Source: Effrenium voratum (taxonomy: Eukaryota > Sar > Dinophyceae > Suessiales > Symbiodiniaceae). From it: a DNA stretch of 64,000 nt. A model generated the notes under the pieces. It made no database searches and was not told where the DNA came from. It saw nothing but the letters and a program-made list of their open reading frames with translations. Every line of letters starts with the position of its first letter. Position 1 is the stretch's first letter. Location: assembly GCA_963377175.1 (NCBI GenBank), contig CAUJNA010003291.1:605001-669000 (forward strand), given 5' to 3'. A program made the position numbers and the translations under genes. Below, piece by piece: positions 54,433 to 63,333 of this stretch.

Positions 54433-54631
54433 TGCAGGAGAAGCCGGGACCCAAGGCCCAAGGGCCCAAGGGTCCAAGGGTCCAAGAACCATCCAAATCG
54501 ATGTCCTTTAGTTTTTCTCAGTTGTCCAAAGCGAATCGACCTTTTGACCTGTTGCTTTTCCCATTTTGGTCCATTCTTAGTCCTGGCCCCAAAGGTTAAC
54601 CTTTTATTTCCGGCTCCTTTGGGCAACTGAG
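54433..54631 (+). mobile_element. Duplicated 85-bp module plus family A element, copy 6
   Basis: 54433-54516 matches 9736-9821; 54517-54631 is a 115-bp family A element (CTCAGTTG to CAACTGAG, with a small insertion after CAAAGC). The right flank differs from the 9.9-kb locus. Confidence 0.88.
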
Positions 54632-54956
54632 GCATGCGGTGTTCTGTTCCCGCAGGACCATAGGAGAGTGATGCATTCGGCGCTTCACCCTCCCAATGTT
54701 AGTGGCACAGGGGTTCCCTGCAAGAGAAAAATGATCTTCCACATCTCCCACAAATGCTATAGCCGGAGGAAGGGTATATATTTTTAACCAGACCCCTTAG
54801 CCTTGTGGACCAAAGGCTGACGTCAAGGTATCGATGGCAGGTCGTTTGGTTCCGCGCCAGGTGTGAATTGGAGCCCAAGGCTGTGCAGGAGGAGCTCCCG
54901 GGGGCGCGGGATTTGTGTCCAGGGTATCTTGGACTGCTATTGGGTTGGATCTTGAG

Positions 54957-55060
54957 ACTTTAACTTCTTGCGAAATAAAGGTGTTTTCCACTGAACCCCC
55001 AAAAAGTTAAACTTTTTGCAGGGGGGGCAACATGCAACCAAGTTGGTTTTCCTGGTTCAA
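54957..55060 (+). mobile_element. Family L-like element
   Basis: GTGTTTTCCACTGAACCCCCAAAAAGTTAAACTTTTTGCAGGGGGG resembles the core of 9374-9480 and 43273-43376. Confidence 0.6.
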
Positions 55061-55303
55061 CCAACCTCGAGGGTTTGAAACGTAACATGCTGCATGTTGC
55101 AAGGAGCCTTTCCCATGACCCGGCCTCCGCCAACTTTGGGAAACTTTTGTGAATAAAGAGGTCATTTATCAAAGAACAAAATAAGAAACCTAAACAAATG
55201 GTTGGCTTCCTTGTGGCTTCCCTTTAAGCAAACTCCAAATGGGGCATCCTCCAATTAGAGACGCTCATATTGATGTGCTTAAATGCGAATCATCAGTGTG
55301 TGA

Positions 55304-56079
55304 ATTGGCGCATGGGTTCAACCATCCCGCATACAGCAAAAGCGCCACAGAGTCGGCGAGCAGTACCTCAAGGAAACCTCCAAAAGAGGCTTGTCGCCTG
55401 CTTTGCACCAGGCCACCTTCATGGCGTACACCCGACGGGTTGAGCGTCCCTTGGTCCTTGCGCATCATTCATCCATTCTGCTTTTGGCATGTGCGTGCTG
55501 TGAGTTCTGGAGTTTTACATGCCAGACACTGCCAGGCCAGATCTCGTCGATGAAATGAAGGCTTCGGGCATGCTGGCATGAAGTTTGCAAATTCGCACCG
55601 TGCCCCTGTAGAATTTGTCGAGCCTTTGTTTCGGTAGAATCTGCATGTCCATTTGGTCGAGACTCAGAGCACTGCTCGACTCGGCATGCAAGAAGTATGC
55701 ACCAGAGCCGCCAGGAGGAGATTGCACGCAGCCCAGAGGAGAGACATGTAGCGGGGTAAGCAGAAGCTGCGCATGAAGTGGGCAGCCGCTTTTTGTGCTT
55801 CATGGGAAGCAGGGACCGCCGAAATGGGGGGCTTCAGTTTCCCTCCTAGGTCCCCCAGCAGCGGGCCCTTTCTCACCCTTTTTCTGGGGGAGGGGTCTTT
55901 GTATTGAAATAGACTACGGACAAAAAGTGGGTACCCTTATTCTGAGCTCAAAACTGGAGGACCTAGCCTTTAAAACCACCCAACACCATACATCATCTGC
56001 AAGGGCTTCTTAGCTGGACGCCGAGGCCCGGCTGCAAGGTCAGGCGCACACCTTGGAAACAGAGCGGGGGGGCGCGGTT

Positions 56080-56132
<53 letters not shown>

Positions 56133-56815
56133 AACACACCAACACACGTATATATATATATATACATATATGGGGGGACCCGGGGACCATAGACGCTGGA
56201 CCATATATATATATACATCTATTTCTATGTCATGTATAAATACATTGTTTTTGTTTTTCGTAAGAAGAAACATACCTGCAGAACGGGCCAGGAGGACTTG
56301 AACCTTCACCCTCCGTCCCCGAAGTCAAGGAACGATGCGCTGCCAGTCCCCAAGAGATTCGGCCACGCAAAATAGACCAAGTGCCTGTGAACATGTGGTG
56401 ATTTCTGGCCCTTGCCAGTCCCATCTGTGCAGGCAAGCTGCAGGGAACAGGGCAAGCCATACCCTGTGCGCAAACTCACCTTCCACCCCACCCTAGCACG
56501 CAACAATGCCCCCCCAACCAGCATGCCTGTACACTAACCGGGGATCACCTCTGAAGTGAGGACCTATGGTCATGGTTCCCTCTTTCCAAGAATCATCATA
56601 ACGGTCAAGAAGGATCCTTGCTAGGCTTGGTGGATGATCATCCCGGTTAACCCCGAGAAAAGGAATGTGTGTGGGTGCGTGCGTGCGTGCGTGCGTGCGT
56701 GCGCGCGCTGCGCGCNNNNNNNNNNNNNNNNNNNNNNNNNNNNNNNNNNNNNNNNNNNNNNNNNNNNNNNNNNNNNNNNNNNNNNNNNNNNNNNNNNNNN
56801 NNNNNNNNNNNNNNN

Positions 56816-56885
<70 letters not shown>

Positions 56886-57193
56886 GTTCTTTGTTTTTAT
56901 CCGCTGGACCCCCCCAAAAAAACAACAACAACAAAAAACGCTGAGGTGTGCACGGCGCACCGCGCAGAAAGAGGAGCTGGTCATCCAGCTGGAGGACTAC
57001 GCCGGCCGGCCGCTGAAGTCGAGAAGCCGAGGGCCCGAGGTCAAGCGGCGTTCATTGGGGGAGGGGGGTATTGGGGGGGACCCTCCCACCCGTGAAGGTC
57101 GGGGGGGTTTCAAGCCATGCAAGCCAGGAGGCATTGAAGAAGGAAGACGAGTCCGCGGATGAGTGCCTCTGGCGAGTGAAGTTTTTGCCATAG
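55304..57193 (+). CDS. Candidate gene with a strong but unrecognised exon
   Basis: The frame 55304-55558 (acceptor probably ATACAG at 55338) reads QKRHRVGEQYLKETSKRGLS, then PALHQATFMAYTRRVERPLV and a hydrophobic ILLLACACC. Its composition and continuity are as convincing as those of the helicase exons, but I know no family. Downstream + segments: about 55670-55755 (QSRQEEIARSPEERHVAG before a GGTAAG donor), about 56950-57046 (AQKEELVIQLEDYAGRPLKS) and about 57136-57193 (KKEDESADECLWRVKFLP, then TAG). If joined they end the gene near 57193. The 100-N gap and two microsatellites lie in an intron of this model, so missing exons are possible. Confidence 0.45.
55846..55966 (+). mobile_element. 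Inverted-repeat element, family I, copy
   Basis: CTAGGTCCCCCAGC to AACTGGAGGACCTAG, 121 bp, perfect CTAGGTCC/GGACCTAG ends. Confidence 0.9.
56081..56170. repeat. CA and TA microsatellites
   Basis: A pure CA run followed by TA units. Confidence 0.95.
56664..56881. repeat. TGCG/TG microsatellite interrupted by assembly gap
   Basis: GCGT repeats (to 56715) and a pure GT array (56816-56881) flank the gap, so the gap is probably unresolved microsatellite. Confidence 0.93.
56716..56815. other. Assembly gap, exactly 100 N
   Basis: One hundred N, a conventional placeholder length, so the real size is unknown. Confidence 0.99.
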
Positions 57194-57357
57194 TCAGCGT
57201 GGGTAGATGGGCATTTAAAAGAAGAGAGCCAGAGTTGACGCGCCTTGTTGCCCTTTTGTCCTTTTGGGTTCCCTTGTTTTTCCCTTAGCCAGAAAATGTT
57301 AACTTTTGCCGGGCTTTGGGCACACCCGCTTGACATATAAAAGGTGTTGCAATCCAG

Positions 57358-57513
57358 TCCGCGGCCAGGCTGCGTAGCATGACGCAAAGGCTCGCGGACG
57401 CTGAGGCGGGGACAAAAGAGTGCTCGGGATTGGTCGCCAGTTTTGCATGGGGCTGCGCTTGGTGGGCGGAGGTTGGTTTTGTGCAAGATGCTGCTTTGCA
57501 TGGGTACGGCTAA
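57358..57513 (+). CDS. Exon-like segment with QRLADAEA coiled-coil motif
   Basis: The frame reads ARLRSMTQRLADAEAGTKEC, then a Trp-rich stretch (WGCAWWAEVGFVQDAAL), ending at TAA. The QRLADAEA core is repeated in each tandem unit as LRLQSLQQRLADAEA and at 62848-62880 as LRLHHLQQRLADAEARFRRE. A short coiled coil is likely; function unknown. Confidence 0.4.
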   Translation, partial: SAARLRSMTQRLADAEAGTKECSGLVASFAWGCAWWAEVGFVQDAALHGYG

Positions 57514-58675
57514 GACACATCGGCACCCTGCACTGTGGCTCCACATGTCGGTGGGAGACGTCGCTCCTGCTTTCTTGCGCGTGTTGAGGTTTTGAAGTTG
57601 TATGATGGAACTTTGACAGGCGCCCGCATTCATGACGTCATATATTGTTGAACGTCAGAATGAGACTACGCAACCATACTCCAAGCTTTGAGGCAACCGT
57701 GGTACCCACTTGGCCGCAACCGTTTGCTTGCAGGACAGGTTCTAGCCCTTCTTGTTTTTTGTTTCACACTACCCAAGTTGAGGCATCTTTGATGTTTGCG
57801 GAGAATGAGTGTCACCTGGCAACTCGTTAAACACACGGCCTCTCGCCACATGGCTTGCACCCAACTGTACTCTTTCCACCCGCATGGCTGAAAAACCCGA
57901 ATGTCAGATTCCACAGGCACTGCACAAACAATGGAGGAATATGCCATGCCCCCGGCACCAGACAAAGCCAGAAGGGTCAAGACGAGGAAAGGATGCCAGA
58001 GATCCCACCAGCTTGATACATTGCATAGTTGTCATGCCTGCATTGAAGACAAATGTACTGGCATGCGGGTGTTCTTTTGATTGCAGGCAGCCCAGCAGCA
58101 GCTCACGCAGCAGCGGGGGCCCTTGAGCATCTTGAAATGCTTGGAGTTTTGGGCCCATCCAATGAAGCGCACGATGTCAAGCCGTGTCCCGTGCTGTGAT
58201 TGCCTCGGGCTGAGGCTTTCTGCAAGTGAGAGCCAGCTGAAGGAGTCCCAGGCCAGGTTTTGCTGGAGCTCATTTTGAGCAACGACGCATGGCCCACGCT
58301 GACTGAAGCGCATGCAGATCGCTTTCGTAGCACAGGCAAAGTCGAACAGCGAGCTCGCCGGCAAGCATGCTGACGAGCATCTCGACATGATGCAGCCATG
58401 GAGGGGCGTGAATGCAGCTTGCAATTCCTGTGGAAGACACTCAGAGGAGCCAGTCTCAAATGATACAGCTGTTCTTCCAGCGGGGATCCCGGCGAAGTGT
58501 TTTGGTTCCAGTTTTTTTTGGCAGGAAATCTTGAAAAGCTGGGCTTGGGGTAGGATTCCAAAGGTAAGGATTGTGAGATGGGTCTGCTGCACAGCTGACC
58601 AGACAGCTCAGGCTGCAGAGTCTTCAACAGAGACTCGCAGACGCTGAGGCGCATGGGCAAAAGACGGTTACCCCC

Positions 58676-58759
58676 GCCATCCAAGCCATCCAAGCCATCC
58701 AAGCCATCCAAGCCATCCAAGCCATCCAAGCCATCCAAGCCATCCAAGCCATCCAAGCC
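58676..58759. repeat. 9-bp minisatellite GCCATCCAA, about nine units
   Basis: Perfect GCCATCCAA units encode Ala-Ile-Gln on + or Leu-Asp-Gly on -. The corresponding sites in later tandem units (60049 and 61522) hold only about three units, so the array expanded or contracted between copies. Confidence 0.95.
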
Positions 58760-60379
58760 GCATCGTTGTCGCGGTGATGCTGGGATGCAGCCGAGCGTGT
58801 TGTACAGACGCTTTATGTTGCAGTCTTAGCCGCGATGTTCAGCGCGGCTGGCACCCGGAGCCTGAGAAACTGCCAAAGATGACGACACCACAGCACCGAG
58901 CCGAGGATGGCTAGCAGAGGGCCGAGCCAAAAATTAAAAATAAATCAATAGATAAAGTCATCCGCTGTCCCTAAAAAGACTTGCGGAATCCATGGCACCA
59001 AACATGCTGGTGAGTCTTTTGGAGCCGAGGGTGTCACGAATCGGCAAAGGCATGGCGAATCAAACGCCCCATGGAATTGACACTTGGCCCCGCTCAGAAA
59101 CGAGGCAAGTGCTGGCGCGATTGACACATCGACAACACTCACTTCGGCATCACGTATCAATGTGGGAGTTGTCGCTCCTAGCCTTTTTTTCGTGTCAAGA
59201 GTTTCGGCCATCGCGCGATGGAACTGTCAACAGCCGCCACAGCTTGCGCAAAACGCTCCAGCATGTTCCAATGCCGAAAGGTGTTCCTGTCGCCCCCGGG
59301 CTCAAAAAAGTAAGGTGAGACCCCACAAACACTGCACAAACAATGGAGGAATATGCCATGACCCCGGCACCAGACAAAGCTAGCACTGCTTTGAACCAAG
59401 GGTCAAGACGAGGAAAGGATGCCAGAGATCCCACCAGCTTGATACATTGCATAGTTGCCGTGCCTGCATGTATGTCATTGGATTGTAGTGGCATGCGGAC
59501 AGGAAGCTCAGCAGCAACTCACGCATCAGCGGGGGCCCTTGAGTGTCGTGAACTGCTTGGAGTTTTGGGCCCATCCAATGGGTGAAGCGCACGATGTCAG
59601 GCCGTGTCTCGTGCTGCGCAAGCCTCGGGCTGAGGCTTTCAGCAAGTGAGAGCCAGCTGAAGGAGTCCCAGGCCAGGTTTTGCTGGAGCTCATTTTGAGC
59701 AACGACGCATGGCCCGCGCTGGCTGAAGCGCATGCAGATCGCTTTCGTAGCACAGGCAAAGTCGAACAGCGAGCTCGCCGGCAAGCATGCTGACGAGCAT
59801 CTCGACATGATGCAGCCAGGGAGGGGCGTGAGTGCAACTTGCAATTCCCGTGGAAGACACTCAGAGGAGCCAGTGGTTCCAGTTTTTTTTGGCAGGAAAT
59901 CTTGAAAAGCTGGGCTTGGGGTAGGATTCCAAAGGTAAGGATTGTGAGATGGGTCCGATGCACAGCTGACCAGACAGCTCAGGCTGCAGAGTCTTCAACA
60001 GAGACTCGCAGACGCTGAGGCGCATGGGCAAAAGACGGTTACCCCCGCCATCCAAGCCATCCAAGCCATCTGTTGTACAGACGCTTTATGTTGCAGTCTT
60101 AGCCGCGATATTCAGCGCGGCTAGCACCCGGAGCCTGAGAAACTGCCAAAGATGACGACACCACAGCACCGAGCCGAGGATGGCTAGCAGAGGGCCGAGC
60201 AAAAAAATAAAAGTTAAATCAATAGATACAGTCATCCGCTGTCCCTAAAAAGACTTGCGGAATCCATGGCACCAAACATGCTGGTGAGTCTTTTGGAGCC
60301 GAGGGTGTCACGAATCGGCAAAGGCATGGCGAATCAAACGCCCCATGGAATTGACACTTGGCCCCGCTCATAAACGAGG

Positions 60380-60527
60380 CAACCCTGCCAAAGACCAGAC
60401 GGCAAAATTCAGAGGCCTTTTTTTCCGGCTGCCACGCGAGTCGCCATCTGGTTTTTGCTTTGGTTTAGTGGTGCCTGGGCTTGTGCAGCGGGGTTTGAAC
60501 CCGGCCGGGAACTGACACCACATGGCG
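60380..60527. repeat. 148-bp segment present in only some tandem units
   Basis: The sequence between ACGAGGCAA and the GATTGACACATCGAC anchor is present here and at 61856-62003 but absent from the unit at 59105. It contains GGGGTTTGAACCCGG, similar to a tRNA T-arm or RNA polymerase III B box. Confidence 0.8.
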
Positions 60528-62753
60528 TGATTGACACATCGACAACACTCACTTCGGCATCACGTATCAATGTGGGAGTTGTCGCTCCTAGCTTTTTTTC
60601 GTGTAAAGAGTTTCGGCCATCGCGTGATGGAACTTTCAACAGCCGCCACAGCTTGCGCAAAACGCTCCAGCATGTTCCAATGCCGAAAGGTGTTCCTGTC
60701 GCCCCCGGGCTCAAAAAAGTAAGGTCAGACCCCACAAACACTGCACAAACAATGGAGGAATATGCCATGACCCCGGCACCAGACAAAGCTAGCACTGCTT
60801 TGAACCAAGGGTCAAGACGAGGAAAGAATGCCAGAGATCCCACCAGCTTGATACATTGCATAGTTGCCGTGCCTGCATGTATGTCATTGGATTGTAGTGG
60901 CATGCGGACAGGCAGCTCAGCAGCAACTCACGCAGCAGCGGGGGCCCTTGAGTGTCGTGAACTGCTTGGAGTTTTGGGCCCATCCAATGGGTGAAGCGGA
61001 CGATGTCAAGCCGTGTCCCGTGCTGCGCAAGCCTCGGGCTGAGGCTTTCAGCACGTGAGAGCCAGCTGAAGGAGTCCCAGGCCAGGTTTTGCTGGAGCTC
61101 ATTTTGAGCAACGACGCATGGCCCGCGTTGGCTGAAGCGCATGCAGATCGCTTTCGTAGCACAGGCAAAGTCGGACAGCGAGCTCGCCGGCAAGCATGCT
61201 GACGAGCATCTCGACATGATGCAGCCAGGGAGGGGCGTGAGTGCAACTTGCAATTCCTGTGGAAGACACTCAGAGGAGCCAGCCAAATGATGCAGCTGTT
61301 CTTCCAGCGTTCAGGTCTGAAGAAGGGGATCCCGGCGAAGTGTTTTGGTTCCAGTTGTTTCTTTTGGCGGGAAATCTTGAAAAGCTGGGCTTGGGGTAGG
61401 ATTCCAAAGGTAAGGATTGTGAGATGGGTCTGATGCACAGCTGACCAGACAGCTCAGGCTGCAGAGTCTTCAACAGAGACTCGCAGACGCTGAGGCGCAT
61501 GGGCAAAAGACGGTTACCCCCGCCATCCAAGCCATCCAAGCCATCTGTTGTACAGACGCTTTATGTTGCAGTCTTAGCCGCGATGTTCAGCGCGGCTAGC
61601 ACCCGGAGCCTGAGAAACTGCCAAAGATGACGACGCCACAGCACCGAGCCGAGGTTGGCTAGCAGAGGGCCGAGCAAAAAAATAAAAATAAATCAATAGA
61701 TACAGTCATCCGCTGTCCCTAAAAAGACTTGCGGAATCCATGGCACCAAACATGCTGGTGAGTCTTTTGGAGCCGAGGGTGTCACGAATCGGCAAAGGCA
61801 TGGCGAATCAAACGCCCCATGGAATTGACACTTGGCCCCGCTCATAAACGAGGCAACCCTGCCAAAGACCAGACGGCAAAATTCAGAGGCCTTTTTTTCC
61901 GGCTGCCACGCGAGTCGCCATCTGGTTTTGCTTTGGTTTAGTGGTGCCTGGGCTTGTGCAGCGGGGTTTGAACCCGGCCGGGAACTGACACCACATGGCG
62001 TGATTGACACATCGACAACACTCACTTCGGCATCACGTATCAATGTGGGAGTTGTCGCTCCTAGCTGTTTTTCGTGTAAAGAGTTTCGGCCATCGCGTGA
62101 TGGAACTTTCAACAGCCGCCGCAGCTTGCGCGAAACGCTCCAGCATGTTCCAATGCCGAAAGGTGTTCCTGTCGCCCCCGGGCTCAAAAAAGTAAGGTCA
62201 GACCCCACAAACACTGCACAAACAATGGAGGAATATGCCATGACCCCGGCACCAGACAAAGCTAGCACTGCTTTGAACCAAGGGTCAACACGAGGAAAGG
62301 ATGCCAGAGATCCCACCAGCTTGATACATTGCATAGTTGCCGTGCCTGCATTGAAGACAAATGTTAAACGACTCAGGGCACCTTGTATGTCATTGGATTG
62401 TACTGGCATGCGGGTGTCCTTTTGATTGCAGGCAGCCCAGCAGCAACTCACGCAGCAGCGGGGGCCCTTGAGTGTCGTGAACTGCTTGGAGTTTTCACCC
62501 ATCCAATGGGTGAAGCGCACGATATCAAGCGTCTCATGCTGTGAAAGCCTCGGGCTGAGGCTTTCTGCAAGTGAGAGCCAGCTGAAGGAGTCCCAGGCCA
62601 GGTTTTGCTAAAACTCATTTTGAGCAACGACGCATGGCCCGCGCTGGCTGAAGCGCATGATCGCTTTCGTAGCACAGGCAAAGTCGGACAGCGAGCTCGC
62701 CGGCAAGCATGCCGACGAGCATCTCGACATGATGCAGCCAGGGAGGGGCGTGA

Positions 62754-63104
62754 GTGCAACTTGCCAGAGGGGTGAGTGCAACTTGCCGTGTTGAGTTTCA
62801 ATTGTTTGGCCCAAAGTTTCTTGAGATGGGGATCTGGCTCAGGCTGCACCACCTTCAACAGAGACTCGCAGACGCTGAGGCGCGCTTCAGGCGCGAAGTT
62901 GTGCGTTGGAAGACAACTTTGCCGCCAGGAAACGGAGCGACGGCTGGCGCCCTGAAGCTGCAGAGATTGTGTTTGGCGTCGGTGCACAAAGCAAGCGATG
63001 GGTGTGTCTTTTTTAGGTTGGACCCCCCAAAAAACAGGATCAAACTGGTGGGGTGTCCTTTTTGTGGTGTTTTCGCTGTTGGTTCTGTGTTGCATGTTGG
63101 CTAA
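62754..63104 (+). CDS. Open frame at the array edge, unrecognised
   Basis: A 116-codon frame with a central coiled-coil stretch (LRLHHLQQRLADAEARFRRE, VVRWK) and a downstream GALKLQRLCLASVHKASDG. The part after about 63010 runs into repeat-like sequence (TTTAGGTTGGACCCCCC), so the exon probably ends before it. Confidence 0.4.
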   Translation: MQLARGVSATCRVEFQLFGPKFLEMGIWLRLHHLQQRLADAEARFRREVVRWKTTLPPGNGATAGALKLQRLCLASVHKASDGCVFFRLDPPKNRIKLVGCPFCGVFAVGSVLHVG

Positions 63105-63168
63105 CACTCCGTGGCCACTTTGCTTCGAACCCTAGGGTACCCTTTGGCCAAATGGTCATTCGCATTTC

Positions 63169-63333
63169 ATGGAAAAGGGCAGCTTGCAGAGCGTGCCCGG
63201 CATCGACTACAGCCAAGTCGAGTTGGAACTGGTAGCGGAGCCCGTGGGCTCGATCAGGAACTTTGAGAAGGTCCTAAAGACGGAAGAGGAGAAGACGCCG
63301 GTCACCTCGGAGGGTGGCCACAACCCAGAATGA
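63169..63333 (+). CDS. 54-residue ORF overlapping the gag-like ORF
   Basis: ATG at 63169; it reads MEKGSLQSVPGIDYSQVELE, then LVAEPVGSIRNFEKVLKTEE, and stops at TGA 63331-63333. The stop overlaps the next ATG (ATGA). The frame is open upstream to about 63135, so it may instead be the end of an upstream exon. The ELELVAEP stretch recalls the LELVARP strand of the 51.2-kb PDZ-like exon. No signal peptide is visible. Confidence 0.5.
   Translation: MEKGSLQSVPGIDYSQVELELVAEPVGSIRNFEKVLKTEEEKTPVTSEGGHNPE

Larger units (their letters stand above)
51298..55300. other. Element-rich stretch with unassigned exon-like segments
   Basis: Segments with coding character: 52438-52533 (SSKPRQAPAGAGGGTEGQ, donor GGAGG|GTATGG), 53094-53205 (QDSEPEAEGAAETKDWRPL, part of a 171-codon open frame from 52745), and 54245-54356 (ESLAGAEGATSAPERYGPGF or an overlapping proline-rich frame). 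None shows a domain, and I could not join them. Confidence 0.4.
57350..62890 (+). repeat. Tandem array of about 1.4-kb units
   Basis: The anchor ATGGAGGAATATGCCATG occurs at 57931, 59343, 60752 and 62225, giving periods of 1412, 1409 and 1473 bp. A + strand coding-like motif QRLADAEA occurs five times (near 57380, 58622, 60000, 61477 and 62862), so the array has four full units plus partial ends; the first and last are the most diverged. Each unit also carries open frames on both strands, for example + frames of 179 (60455-60994) and 197 codons (61832-62425). Copies differ by frame-changing indels, such as T-run length near 59190/60592 and a 4-bp difference near 58161/59580. Those frames are therefore probably not maintained as protein. 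Confidence 0.9.

Noticed and set aside
56290..56385. tRNA-like minus-strand segment with GGTTCAAGTCC B box
   Set aside because: The T-stem has a mismatch, no matching acceptor stem or clean D-arm can be drawn, and the A box is poor. At most it is a tRNA-derived relic.
61693..62520. 275-codon minus-strand frame and its relatives at 60409-60903 and 58103-58756
   Set aside because: They are antisense to similarly open + frames, differ by indels between tandem units and contain no domain. They are probably shadows of a GC-rich repeat.
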